DNA from: Psychrobacillus mangrovi
Lineage (GTDB): Bacteria > Bacillota > Bacilli > Bacillales_A > Planococcaceae
Length of the DNA: 64,000 nt
NCBI RefSeq assembly: GCF_037104765.1
Contig: NZ_JBAWSY010000007.1
Coordinates: 129,756-193,755 of the forward strand
Direction: 5' to 3'
Shown here: positions 1-9,049 of the stretch, piece by piece
How the letters are laid out: each line of letters begins with the position of its first letter
Position numbering within the stretch: position 1 is the stretch's first letter
Translations under genes and position numbers: made by a program
Notes under the pieces: model-generated
What the model was told of the DNA's origin: nothing
Database searches by the model: none
The model's input: only the letters and a program-made list of their open reading frames with translations

Positions 1-1354
1 TGTATTTTTTAATACCCATTCGCACTTTAAATCGTTTCAGTCCGTTTATTGCTCGATCCAAAATTACTTCACATGTCTTCCTGTCTGAGTCATATACGTT
101 ATGGATCAGGTTGGAAATAACTGTCCAGTACATTTCAAATGGATTTATAAGGTCCAAGCGTTTATCGTGGTATTTCATATAATAAGTATAGGGTGTTACC
201 GCACCATCCTTCATGTCATCAAACATATCTGCAAAATCATCAGCAAGCTGATTATAAATACCATAAAAGAATGTTCGGTCGTCCAATTTCTTATCCTCAG
301 GAGCACCGATTACTGAACGCACAATCAATCTGGAAGAAGAAGACTTTAATATAACCGGAATATAAAGGTCCTCATTGGTGTAATTTGCATTAGATAAATC
401 TTTTACCCGATCCACTTCCTGAGAATTAAAGAATACATAGGATTGCTCAAAAAAATTCTTTGTCGTGTCTTGTCTCTGCTTGTTCTTAATATACATAAAT
501 GCATCTCGGAGCTCCGCATGAATATATTCAATTAAGGCAACGTTATTCCCCTCCCACTCTCCCAAATCTGGCACTTCTCCAGTTATAATTGTGGTACGAA
601 TCAAATCCGAATATTGTTTTTCCTCTTCTTCAGATAATATTTTTGCATCAAGAAGATCATCAATAAATGGATAGGTTAAACCATAGGAAAAACCAAGCCT
701 TATAGCTGAATCGAGCCTTCTACTACGTTCTTCAGGAGGTGTTTTGTCATTCATCTCTTCAACCTCTTGCATGATTACTCCGGCAATGATTTTAATTAGT
801 TTTCGTTGAGCTTGCTCAGCATCCATCCCCTTCGGAATATTGGAAGATACTGTTTTCAGCTTATTGATAACCCATATCAGACTCGATTCCACGCCTTCTT
901 TTTGGGCAATACGGTATAACCCTGCCATGCTAAACGTCTCGTCTTTTGCTCCTTGGTTGGTTGAGGTAGAATGTGAGAGGTGATTTTTCAAACTATCAAC
1001 TACACGGTCAATCCTTCTCAATGTTTCGGGTGAGTCAAGGGACTTGCTCAGGTCCCGCATAAAAATATAGGAAATGCTTCGATTAAGATAATTATCTAGT
1101 TTGCCTGTGTATTTTAGCCATTGGATATAATGGTGATACCCATGAGAATCAGGATTTCCCTTCGTACGTGAAAAAAAGGAGAATAATGAATGATGATGAA
1201 TATGATTGTGTTTCCACGAACGTATATCTTCTGTGAGGGATGGTACATAAGTCTTTTCCAATACCTGAGCATAAAGTGATTTAAAATAGTGAGCAGCCTT
1301 GTGCTCAGCATGCCTATAGCATTCATCGGCATTTATTAATAACTCCTCGTTCAT
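1..1354 (-). CDS. Class I isoprenoid synthase-like protein (C-terminus cut by window edge)
   Basis: I translated this frame by hand from the ATG at 1354 to the window edge: 451 codons with no stop. An AAGGTG ribosome binding site lies just upstream. The protein has two aspartate-rich motifs, DDLLD at residues 232-236 and DDFADMFDD at 372-380. The second is preceded by FYGIYNQLA, like the second Asp-rich motif of trans-prenyl diphosphate synthases. Their spacing of 140 residues is typical of that fold, and a KSSSS segment at about 337 sits where those enzymes carry a conserved substrate-binding lysine. The first ~200 residues are helix-rich and do not look like a standard short-chain synthase, so the protein is longer than usual. 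It probably binds allylic diphosphates through Mg2+. Product and pathway cannot be read from sequence. Confidence 0.7.
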   Translation of the reverse strand, partial: MNEELLINADECYRHAEHKAAHYFKSLYAQVLEKTYVPSLTEDIRSWKHNHIHHHSLFSFFSRTKGNPDSHGYHHYIQWLKYTGKLDNYLNRSISYIFMRDLSKSLDSPETLRRIDRVVDSLKNHLSHSTSTNQGAKDETFSMAGLYRIAQKEGVESSLIWVINKLKTVSSNIPKGMDAEQAQRKLIKIIAGVIMQEVEEMNDKTPPEERSRRLDSAIRLGFSYGLTYPFIDDLLDAKILSEEEEKQYSDLIRTTIITGEVPDLGEWEGNNVALIEYIHAELRDAFMYIKNKQRQDTTKNFFEQSYVFFNSQEVDRVKDLSNANYTNEDLYIPVILKSSSSRLIVRSVIGAPEDKKLDDRTFFYGIYNQLADDFADMFDDMKDGAVTPYTYYMKYHDKRLDLINPFEMYWTVISNLIHNVYDSDRKTCEVILDRAINGLKRFKVRMGIKKY

Positions 1355-1669
1355 TTCATAACACACCTTCACTTTATGTTCTCTTTTATCCTTCTTGAAA
1401 TTCGAACTATTATTTTTCAATTATATCATCCAACTTTTTATCAAACTTGTTTCGACTTCTAGCCTCTACAAACATTTAATTATCTTATTAAATCTATTCT
1501 TCTTTTAATCCCTAAATTCCTATTATTCACCAGACTGTTATTATGCGATTGTTTATTTTTATTTGATTGGAGACATACTAAAGCGGAGAAACAGAAATTT
1601 TGTAACCTAAAGAAGGGCCTATAAAAACTAAAATGATGAATTAAGCAATTATTGGAGGGTGTTGTTTCT
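1355..1669. other. Divergent intergenic region
   Basis: AT-rich gap of about 315 bases between two divergently transcribed genes, so it should contain promoters for both. I see no clear operator, hairpin or small ORF in it. A GGAGGGTG ribosome binding site at 1654-1661 belongs to the rightward gene. Confidence 0.5.
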
Positions 1670-2326
1670 GTGAAACTGTTTCAGGTAAGAAAAGGGCAAT
1701 TTGTATATTATAAAAATGAATTGCACAGAGTTTATTCGGTTAAACCTATGTATAAACAATCTGTTCATCTAATGAGGCTACGTGATTTAACACAGCATTT
1801 AAGTAGCGCGGCGGAAGTAGAGAAATACCAACCAAAGGAACTGGATAGCTTTATTTTCAATAAAAATGTGTATACCCTCAGCAAAGATAGAAAAGCTGAA
1901 GACGGAGATTTCATCCTAATTACAAACCCAACCCCTGATTATCTCGATCATTATTCATTAAATGAAATTGAAGTAGTGGCAACAGTTGAAAATAAAGGTG
2001 TCATCACTAATAAGACTAACGGAATTAGACATAATGAGTATTTATTGATGGTTCCAGGTCGCCATGAGCACAGTAATCCCATTGAATATCAAGATTTTCA
2101 AAACCTGGATGAAAGCAGCTTAAATGACCAATCTGATGCTATTCTTGGCATGTTACCAACAATAGGGGACGTCTATAAAATAAATGACCATGACTCTTTA
2201 ATGGAAGCGATGGTTGTCGCAATAAAAGGCAATACGATATTTCTAGGTGGCGGATTAGAGTTACCTCTGGAAGAGATAATGAACACTGAAAAATGGGAAT
2301 TTCTATATAACCTTCTCGACAAATAA
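1670..2326 (+). CDS. Conserved hypothetical protein, 218 aa
   Basis: I do not recognise a named family. The open frame extends to a TTG at 1652, but that codon overlaps the GGAGGG Shine-Dalgarno sequence. The GTG at 1670, 8 bases after it, is the better start and gives a protein beginning MKLFQVRKGQFVYY. There is no signal peptide or membrane segment. The N-terminal 60 residues are basic and beta-rich, the middle is acidic and polar, and the C-terminus contains a glycine-rich turn (FLGGGLELPLEE). The protein is probably cytoplasmic. It lies 56 bases upstream of a BCCT osmolyte transporter on the same strand, so co-transcription is possible, but nothing in the sequence proves a functional link. 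Confidence 0.75.
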   Translation: MKLFQVRKGQFVYYKNELHRVYSVKPMYKQSVHLMRLRDLTQHLSSAAEVEKYQPKELDSFIFNKNVYTLSKDRKAEDGDFILITNPTPDYLDHYSLNEIEVVATVENKGVITNKTNGIRHNEYLLMVPGRHEHSNPIEYQDFQNLDESSLNDQSDAILGMLPTIGDVYKINDHDSLMEAMVVAIKGNTIFLGGGLELPLEEIMNTEKWEFLYNLLDK

Positions 2327-2382
2327 CTTTTTTACTTTCGAAGTCTTATCAATCATTAATACATATTCAGTTGGAGGCTCCC

Positions 2383-3906
2383 ATGAATGTTAACAAGCTA
2401 AAAGAAAACAGTGTATTTATCATCTCACTTATACTTACCCTTATTTTTATTGCATGGGGGGTCTTTTTCACAGACCTTCTTACAAAAGTTACGAACGCGA
2501 TTTATAACACATCTATTGATTACCTTGGATGGGTCTATATTGGCGCATCCCTTTTCTTTGTAGTATTTTCCTTTTACTTACTATTTTCTAAGTACGGTCA
2601 AATACGATTAGGTAAGACTACAGACAGACCTGATTTCAATACTGTGTCCTGGCTAGCAATGTTGTTTGGAGCAGGCATGGGAATTGGGATTGTTTATTGG
2701 GGTGTTGCTGAGCCAGTCACTCACTACACGAAACCTCCATATGGAGAAGCGTACACCACTGATGCTGCCAATGTTGCCATGCAATTTACCTTTTTTCATT
2801 GGGGTCTACATCCTTGGGCTATTTACACAGTAATCGGATTAGCACTTGCCCTCTGTCAATATAACAAAAAATTGCCTGCAGCCATAAGTTCTGTTTTCTA
2901 TCCGTTGTTGAAGGATAAAATATATGGACCCATTGGTAAAACAATTGATATTCTGTCTGTATTTGCAACTGTTTTTGGAATTGCAACATCTCTAGGTCTT
3001 GGAGCATTACAAGTTACAGCAGGGATGCATTCCATTTTCGGTGTTCCTAATACGTTATTAGTTCAACTAATTGTTATTGTGGTCGCTACAGTTATTTTCC
3101 TCATTTCGATTAACACTGGCTTGGAAAAGGGAATTCAATATTTATCTAACGCTGCTATGATTATATCTTTTGCTATTTTGTTAGTGATATTAATTGTCGG
3201 ACCAACTTTGACCATTATTAGAATCTTCTTCAATACGACCGGGCTCTATATCAATGATTTTATCCATATGAGTTTAAGGATGACACCATTTGGTGAAGGT
3301 GAATGGATTGCATCATGGACATTATTTTATTGGGCATGGTGGATTGCTTGGGCACCTTTTGTCGGTATGTTTATAGCAAGAATTTCGAGGGGAAGAACGG
3401 TAAAAGAATTTATTATAGGCGTGTTGATCGTTCCAACACTTGGAACATGTTTGTGGATGTCTATCTTTGGTGGATCCGCGCTTGATCTTGTGGTCAACTC
3501 AGAAAATCATGAATTGGCTAAATATATTGCAGACAATGTATCTTTGGCTATCTTTACATTCTTTGATTATCTTCCACTTAGTTCTATATTAAGTCTTATG
3601 GGATTTGCTCTAGTAGCTATTTATTACGTAACTGTTGCAGATACTTCTACTTTTGTATTAGGAATGTTGAGTGAAGGGGGAACATTAAATCCCTCTAATA
3701 AAATCAAAATGACATGGGGCATTATTCAATCTGCTGTTGCAGCAGTTTTACTTTTATCTGGTGGATTAACCGTATTGCAAACAGCATCTATTGCAGCCGC
3801 TTTTCCTTTTGCCATCATAATGATTTTCATGTGTTACTCCCTACTTAAAGGGCTAAATAGTGAATTGGAAATACAAACAAGGAAAAAGAAAGTCAAAGAA
3901 TATTAA
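2383..3906 (+). CDS. opuD: BCCT-family glycine betaine/osmolyte transporter
   Basis: A 507-aa integral membrane protein with about 12 hydrophobic segments, matching the Bacillus OpuD/BetL size. Seen directly: the glycine-rich GAGMGIGIVYWG stretch near residue 100, WGLHPWAIY after it, and the family signature rich in Trp (FYWAWWIAWAPFVG near 315-330) that forms the aromatic substrate box. The family imports glycine betaine or related trimethylammonium compounds with Na+ for osmoprotection. The ATG at 2383 follows a GGAGG site by 5 bases. An upstream in-frame TTG overlaps that site and is rejected. The exact substrate (betaine, choline, carnitine) cannot be told from sequence, so the opuD symbol is by family resemblance. 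A strong terminator follows at 4001. Confidence 0.9.
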   Translation: MNVNKLKENSVFIISLILTLIFIAWGVFFTDLLTKVTNAIYNTSIDYLGWVYIGASLFFVVFSFYLLFSKYGQIRLGKTTDRPDFNTVSWLAMLFGAGMGIGIVYWGVAEPVTHYTKPPYGEAYTTDAANVAMQFTFFHWGLHPWAIYTVIGLALALCQYNKKLPAAISSVFYPLLKDKIYGPIGKTIDILSVFATVFGIATSLGLGALQVTAGMHSIFGVPNTLLVQLIVIVVATVIFLISINTGLEKGIQYLSNAAMIISFAILLVILIVGPTLTIIRIFFNTTGLYINDFIHMSLRMTPFGEGEWIASWTLFYWAWWIAWAPFVGMFIARISRGRTVKEFIIGVLIVPTLGTCLWMSIFGGSALDLVVNSENHELAKYIADNVSLAIFTFFDYLPLSSILSLMGFALVAIYYVTVADTSTFVLGMLSEGGTLNPSNKIKMTWGIIQSAVAAVLLLSGGLTVLQTASIAAAFPFAIIMIFMCYSLLKGLNSELEIQTRKKKVKEY

Positions 3907-4000
3907 AGACTAACGGTGCCATCACACAAACGTGCCCTTGCCACACGAAGCGAAGCGAGGGCACTGAAAAACTCTTAATTAAAATAAACTTAGTAATTTC

Positions 4001-4042
4001 AAAAAAGGCTTGGTTCTAATTTAATAGAATCAAGCCTTTTTT
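4001..4042. terminator. Bidirectional rho-independent terminator
   Basis: An 18-bp stem (one G-U type mismatch) of AGGCTTGGTTCTA against TAGAATCAAGCCT, flanked by A6 on the left and T6 on the right. It can stop the rightward transporter transcript and the leftward oxidoreductase transcript, since the two genes converge here. A second GC-rich hairpin (GTGCCCT/AGGGCAC) at about 3931-3963 has no T-tract. Confidence 0.9.
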
Positions 4043-4071
4043 AAAATTAATTTTGCATTTCAATTAATAAT

Positions 4072-5127
4072 CTAGATTTCACCTTCTGCTTCCCATCGAG
4101 CTATTTCTGCTCGAACCAATGGTGCCACTTCTGTTCCGAGTAGTTCGATTGCTTTTAACACTTCATCATGAGGCATCGAACCTACTGGTACGTGAAGCAT
4201 AAAACGAGTAATGCCCACTTTTTTACGAAGAAAAATGATTTTCTCAGCAACTGTCTTTACATCCCCTACGTATAAGGCTCCTTCAAGACTGCGTGCATGA
4301 TCAAAGGTTGCACGTGTATATGGCCCCCAACCGCGCTCTTTCCCTAAAACGTTCATAGCTTGCTGGGTTGGTAGGAAAAATTTGTCCACTGCGCTTTCGG
4401 TACTTTCAGCAACAAATCCATGAGAGTGTGATGCAACCGATAACTTCGATAAGTCATGCCCAGCCTGTTTAGCTGCTTTCCAATAAAGTTGTACCAACGG
4501 TTCAAATTGAAGTGGACTACCCCCTATGATTGCTAAAACGAGTGGCAACCCAAGGAAGCCAGCACGAGCAACAGATTGTGGTGTTCCACCGCTAGCTATC
4601 CAAACTGGTAGCGGATTTTGAACAGGACGTGGATAAACACCACGATTTTGAATATCCGGTCTGTGCTTCCCACTCCAATTGACCATTTCTGATTCTCTTA
4701 TTTTCAACAGTAAATCAAGCTTCTCATTGTATAATTCATCATAATCACTTAAATCATAGCCAAATAGTGGAAAAGACTCGATAAAAGAACCTCGTCCAGC
4801 CATAATCTCTGCACGCCCATTTGATATCGCATCTAGCGTTGAAAATTCTTGGAATACTCGTACAGGATCATCCGAAGATAACACGGTAACAGCACTTGTC
4901 AGTCTAATTTGTTTTGTCTGTGAAGCTGCAGCAGCCAACAATACAGCAGGTGCAGAACAAGCAAAATCTTCCCGATGATGTTCTCCTACTCCAAAGACAT
5001 CTAATCCTACCTGATCTGCTAGTACAATCTCTTCTATTACCTCGCGAATACGCTCAGCATGACTAATAACCTTACCCGTTTTAACATCAGGAGTTGTTTC
5101 TACAAAAGTAGTAACACCAATTTCCAT
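4072..5127 (-). CDS. LLM-class flavin-dependent oxidoreductase (luciferase-like)
   Basis: A 351-aa single-domain TIM-barrel protein of the bacterial luciferase-like family. The N-terminus (MEIGVTTFVETTPD), the GVGEHHREDFACSAP segment near residues 45-60, TSAVTVLSSDDPVRVFQEF and the AGRGSFIESFPLFGYDL stretch are typical of this group, which binds FMN or F420 and oxidises an organic substrate. The substrate is unknown. No signal peptide, so cytoplasmic. The ATG at 5127 is preceded by GGGGAGAG. It is monocistronic by appearance: it is convergent with the upstream transporter and separated from the next minus gene by a terminator at 5211-5250. Confidence 0.85.
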   Translation of the reverse strand: MEIGVTTFVETTPDVKTGKVISHAERIREVIEEIVLADQVGLDVFGVGEHHREDFACSAPAVLLAAAASQTKQIRLTSAVTVLSSDDPVRVFQEFSTLDAISNGRAEIMAGRGSFIESFPLFGYDLSDYDELYNEKLDLLLKIRESEMVNWSGKHRPDIQNRGVYPRPVQNPLPVWIASGGTPQSVARAGFLGLPLVLAIIGGSPLQFEPLVQLYWKAAKQAGHDLSKLSVASHSHGFVAESTESAVDKFFLPTQQAMNVLGKERGWGPYTRATFDHARSLEGALYVGDVKTVAEKIIFLRKKVGITRFMLHVPVGSMPHDEVLKAIELLGTEVAPLVRAEIARWEAEGEI

Positions 5128-5210
5128 TATACTTCTCTCCCCACCGCTAGTTATATAATATACATCTTACATCAACTCACTAATATATTTATCAGATTAT
5201 GCTTTCGAAT

Positions 5211-5250
5211 AAAACAAAAAAAAGAACCATGTCTGTTTCTCACATAGTTC
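5211..5250 (-). terminator. Terminator of nrnB
   Basis: Read leftward: stem GAACTATGT / ACATGGTTC with an 8-9 base loop, followed by an uninterrupted run of at least eight Ts. It lies 45 bases after the nrnB stop codon. Confidence 0.85.
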
Positions 5251-5294
5251 TATATAATAAAGAAGCTATTAGCAACAAACAGCAGTCATTTTGA

Positions 5295-6473
5295 CTATCG
5301 TTTTTGAACCTCATTCATTAAATATTCCACAAACAAATCATCCCTTACCAACCATGCTTCATAGTTTCTTTTTAAAAATCGTTCGCATTCATCAAAATTA
5401 GTAAAGGTTTGTTCCATTCCGCTTTTATTTTTTTCAATCATCCAGTTCTTCTCATCCTTTTGATAAATAAGAAAAATATCATCATTTCTATTTTTGAATA
5501 ACGAACCGAATGAAGATTGTTTCAAATTATATCGATTCCTTTTGGCATCTTCTTGTATTGGTTCCAGGTGAAATGTTTCGACCACATATTGATTGTACGC
5601 TTCCTCTGTTAAAGTACAACCAGATGCTTTCTGATGTCCACCACCACCGAAATAACCTGCAATTTCCGAAACATCAATATGATCATGAATAGTGCGCAAT
5701 GAGATTCTTTTCCCTCCCATAATTATAATTGCAATATAATCTAGATGAGGATATTCTTTTCCAAGTTCGTTTCCTAGTTCTGAATGGTATGATTCTGCAT
5801 AAACGATACCAGTAATATACGCCCCTACTCTTGACTGTACAATTTCTCTTTTTTTACGGCGAATATATCTTTCTATTTTATCTTCTTCCATGTTCAACAA
5901 TGTCTTTTCTAATTCATCAAATACAAAATGTTCACTTGTCTGAAGTCGATCAATCATTTTTTCTTCAAAATCATCAATTGATACTAAAAAGAAGAGTGAA
6001 TTTAAGGAATGAGCTTGATGATTCTCATTTTTCTCCCACTCCCATGTATCGTATTGCCTAACCAACTCTACAAATTCTGCAATTGAATCCTTCGGCTCCA
6101 ACAGTCTATGTTTGACTAGATATTTATAAAACAATGAAGTAGCAGATGTTAATTTGCCTTGATTATCTTCAACTAGGACATAGCCCCACTCATAATCATT
6201 TAAATGTAAAGCCGTTTTATGATGATCAAGTAGTTGAATTTTTCCTTTTGCATGATAAAAATTATCGAGTCTTTGTTCATTTTCTTTATTCGGAGACAAA
6301 TCCATTATAAATAAAAACGTATCCGAATTATCATGTTCAAGAAAAAATTCAATCTCTCTATTTAAAGATGCTACAGAATTATATCGCACCTTCACTTCTT
6401 TACCAAAAGCTAGTTTTGCTAATATCCCACATCCAACCCCATCCAAATCGTTATGAGTCAGTAATTTATACAT
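5295..6473 (-). CDS. nrnB: DHH-family oligoribonuclease NrnB
   Basis: A 392-aa DHH/DHHA1 phosphoesterase. Visible motifs are HNDLDGVG at residues 7-14 (metal-binding motif I), MDLSP near 58-62, the DHH triad LDHHKTA at about 82-88, and the C-terminal DHHA1 glycine motif GGGGHQKASG near 275-285. Bacillus NrnB (YngD, ~399 aa) degrades short RNA oligonucleotides (nanoRNA) from the 3' end and can act on short DNA and pAp. The frame is open to an ATG at 6491, but GAGGTG placed 7 bases before the second ATG (6473) makes MYKLLTHNDLDG the likely N-terminus. Cytoplasmic. It is the only gene of its transcript in this window. Confidence 0.9.
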   Translation of the reverse strand: MYKLLTHNDLDGVGCGILAKLAFGKEVKVRYNSVASLNREIEFFLEHDNSDTFLFIMDLSPNKENEQRLDNFYHAKGKIQLLDHHKTALHLNDYEWGYVLVEDNQGKLTSATSLFYKYLVKHRLLEPKDSIAEFVELVRQYDTWEWEKNENHQAHSLNSLFFLVSIDDFEEKMIDRLQTSEHFVFDELEKTLLNMEEDKIERYIRRKKREIVQSRVGAYITGIVYAESYHSELGNELGKEYPHLDYIAIIIMGGKRISLRTIHDHIDVSEIAGYFGGGGHQKASGCTLTEEAYNQYVVETFHLEPIQEDAKRNRYNLKQSSFGSLFKNRNDDIFLIYQKDEKNWMIEKNKSGMEQTFTNFDECERFLKRNYEAWLVRDDLFVEYLMNEVQKR

Positions 6474-6603
6474 TGCTTTCACCTCATACATAGTATGGTT
6501 ATTTAAAGCTTAAATTATTAAAGAGCAATTTATGTAAATGGCTATGTGAATAACTTAAATAAACTCGGAAATAATATCAGTTAAAAAAGAGGTTTCATAA
6601 ACC

Positions 6604-6933
6604 ATGAAGACAGTTTTAGCTATTCAATTAGTTCTAAGTTTAATTTTGGGTAATTTTACGGCTTTTCATGTGAACAATGAAGAACATGAAGTTTCCCCAC
6701 CCTATGCTAAATGGGGACAAATTGCTATCCAAGAGACAAAGAAGAAATATCCTGAAGCAAGTATTATTGATTATCTTCATATTGGTAAGGAAACAGGTAC
6801 AGATTCCTCTACAGAAAAGTTCAAACTTTGGTTACGAGAAAATAACAAAGAATTTGGTGTATTTGTTGATATTACCTTTGATAATGAAACAGAGCAAATA
6901 ATTGATATCAAGTTAACCGAGACAAGTAACTAA
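6604..6933 (+). CDS. Secreted DUF3889 protein (YqzG/YhdC family)
   Basis: A 109-aa protein with an N-terminal signal-like hydrophobic stretch (residues 4-20). It is followed by the DUF3889 pattern: PPYAKWGQIAIQETKKKYP, IIDYLHIGKE and EKFKLWL, with FGVFVDITFDNETEQI toward the end. Bacillus YqzG and YhdC are small exported proteins of this family with no established function. An AGAGG site precedes the ATG. There is no lipobox cysteine, so it is probably released or wall-associated. It stands alone between two intergenic gaps. Confidence 0.85.
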   Translation: MKTVLAIQLVLSLILGNFTAFHVNNEEHEVSPPYAKWGQIAIQETKKKYPEASIIDYLHIGKETGTDSSTEKFKLWLRENNKEFGVFVDITFDNETEQIIDIKLTETSN

Positions 6934-7390
6934 AGAAAATAACAAATACTCCTTCACAAAAAAAATCTCTGTTTCAGTTATCATTAATGCAATAATCTGC
7001 TTTGACATATATGAAGTGGATTCCTGAATACCGTCTTCAATCCCCCGTATAATTACCGCTGCTACTCCATGCGCACGATAGACATACAACCATTAGACTC
7101 CAATTTATTTTCATCTGTGATCAAAATAGACGAGGTTTCATCTGTTTATTGCTATTTATTTTTATAAAAAATTGATTTTTACGTAAAGCGAATCTTTAAC
7201 TAACGCACTCGTAACCATTCATGTAGCACTAAAATCAGTGCTCGTCCCCAATGACCGCCTTGGATTGCTACGTCGTTGGTGCAGAAAATGGTGCAATGTA
7301 TTGTCATTTTCTCGGTACTAATTTGGTACTAATAGAACAGTTCTATTCATATTCTTAAAAAGAAATCAATAAGAGGGAGTGTAAAGTTAG
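6934..7390. other. Intergenic region without a clear gene
   Basis: About 457 bases. The leftward strand of roughly 6935-7090 carries a short stop-free stretch (RAHGVAAVIIRGIEDG...) with no start codon or ribosome binding site; it could be a gene remnant. The rest (7090-7370) has no ORF or hairpin that I can support. A GAGGGAG ribosome binding site for the next gene lies at 7373-7379. Confidence 0.4.
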
Positions 7391-8851
7391 TTGGTAAAAG
7401 TGAAGGTTAGCTTACGGCCCATTGTAAATAAGATAAATTTACCCACTGTTTTGAAAACAACTATTCTTCCGGGTGACTCAATTGAAAGATTATTTATTGC
7501 AACCCAGATAGGAGAAATCTTTTATATAGGAAACGAGAGTTTAATAACTTTTTTAGATATTCGCCCGCGAATTATAAAACTAGGTGTTTCCGGTGGTGGA
7601 TATGATGAACGCGGATTGCTAGGTCTAGCGTTTCATCCCGATTTTTATTATAACGGTCTGTTTTATCTTCATTATTCAGTAGCTGGAACACAAGGTCCAG
7701 GTGCTCTTCCTCAATTAGAAGCCGCAAAACCAGCTCAAGATGGTCTTCCTGAATTTTTTAAGCCGAACCCGTGTGATCCCAGAACCTTAAACCTAAAATG
7801 GATAAATAGAGAAACTCAATATGATCATATTGATACAGTTGAAGAATGGATTTTACAATCGAACGGTCAACCTCAAAAACGGCGGACATTACTTAATTTA
7901 AGAAGACCATTTTTTAATCATAATGGTGTCAATAGCTTAAACTTTTCACCAGAAACAGGAAAACTTGTTTTAACAACGGGAGATGGTGGATCAGGCTATG
8001 ATCCTTTTAATTTAAGCCAGAATGATATGGAGATTTTAGGTAAAATTATTGAAATCGATGTTGATAAGAATACATTTATCTACAATCCACCAGTAGTAAC
8101 ACGTTTTAATGAACTTCCCGTGCCTATTCAGGAAACGCTTACGGTAATTGCCAAAGGCGTTCGCAATATACCAGGCATTTCATTTCAAAGATTTTATAAT
8201 CAGTATATCAAATATGTGGGAAATGTCGGACAGGATTTGGTAGAGTCAATTTTTTCATTCATTCATTATAAGCCAATACCGGTTACTGAGCTTGTTCAAG
8301 CTTCTTTAATGAAATTTAAACCTAACCAAGAAGGATTTATTAACTTTGGATGGCGAGGATGGGAAGGAGCTTTTCCTACTTCGATTATAAGTGGCTGCTC
8401 TGCAAATCCGACTTTGGATGAGAAAACAATTGCTTATTACAATGAAGCAGTAAAAACTTCAGTGCGGCGCCTTCAGCCTTTAACTAGTTATTTTCATAAA
8501 GATCCCCGAACCGATAAGTTTGGAGGAACAGCACTTACAGGAGTTCAGGCATATATGGGGAATGCAATCCCCGACTTAACAGGAAGCGTTGTGTTTACCG
8601 ATTTTGCCCGTGATGAAGGATCTCAACCTCCTGTTAGAGGGGCTTTAGCTTTTACCAAGGTAAGAAAAGATTGTAAACTAAATGATTTTAGTGTTATTGA
8701 AACCGATTATTATTTTGGGTCCGGGTCAGCTTATTATGTTAGTTTAGGAACGAATATGGATCAAACCAGAATATATTTAGGGGTATATGGCTCTATGAAT
8801 GTGACTGATTTTAACCAAGGGTCTGTTTTTGAAATTGTTCCATCAAATTAA
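7391..8851 (+). CDS. PQQ-dependent sugar dehydrogenase-like protein (glucose/sorbosone dehydrogenase fold)
   Basis: A 486-aa predicted six-bladed beta-propeller of the soluble glucose/sorbosone dehydrogenase family. Recognised pieces: ERGLLGLAFHPDF near residue 76, HNGVNSLNFSPETGKLVLTTGDGGSGYDP at about 175-203 (split here by family convention into the His and GDGG motifs), AKGVRNIPGISF near 255 and INFGWRGWEG near 315. Family members oxidise aldoses with PQQ and Ca2+, but many relatives are uncharacterised. The start is a TTG 11 bases after GAGGGAG. Unlike most family members it has no signal peptide or lipobox, which is odd for a PQQ enzyme. A 16-bp-stem terminator follows directly. Confidence 0.8.
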   Translation: MVKVKVSLRPIVNKINLPTVLKTTILPGDSIERLFIATQIGEIFYIGNESLITFLDIRPRIIKLGVSGGGYDERGLLGLAFHPDFYYNGLFYLHYSVAGTQGPGALPQLEAAKPAQDGLPEFFKPNPCDPRTLNLKWINRETQYDHIDTVEEWILQSNGQPQKRRTLLNLRRPFFNHNGVNSLNFSPETGKLVLTTGDGGSGYDPFNLSQNDMEILGKIIEIDVDKNTFIYNPPVVTRFNELPVPIQETLTVIAKGVRNIPGISFQRFYNQYIKYVGNVGQDLVESIFSFIHYKPIPVTELVQASLMKFKPNQEGFINFGWRGWEGAFPTSIISGCSANPTLDEKTIAYYNEAVKTSVRRLQPLTSYFHKDPRTDKFGGTALTGVQAYMGNAIPDLTGSVVFTDFARDEGSQPPVRGALAFTKVRKDCKLNDFSVIETDYYFGSGSAYYVSLGTNMDQTRIYLGVYGSMNVTDFNQGSVFEIVPSN

Positions 8852-8894
8852 TACCAGATAATACTCTTTCCTGGATTTAATTGAATGAATTATA

Positions 8895-8938
8895 AAACAA
8901 ACAAGAGAGCAATCAGGCTCCCTTGTTTGTTTATTTTT
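8895..8938 (+). terminator. Strong terminator
   Basis: A 16-bp stem (AAACAAACAAGAGAGC against GCTCCCTTGTTTGTTT, one wobble), 6-base loop, then ATTTTT. It ends the preceding dehydrogenase-like gene. Confidence 0.9.
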
Positions 8939-9049
8939 CCAGGTATTGTTTCTCTTAGAATCGAACGGATATTATGTTGTTGTCCTAGTAAGATAACTCG
9001 AAGTCTTTAAAGAAGTACCGACCCAAATACTGGGATGTTTGGGGAGTAA

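Noticed and set aside
6935..7090. Leftward stop-free stretch (RAHGVAAVIIRGIEDG...) as a gene
   Set aside because: No start codon, no ribosome binding site and stops on both sides; at most a gene remnant.
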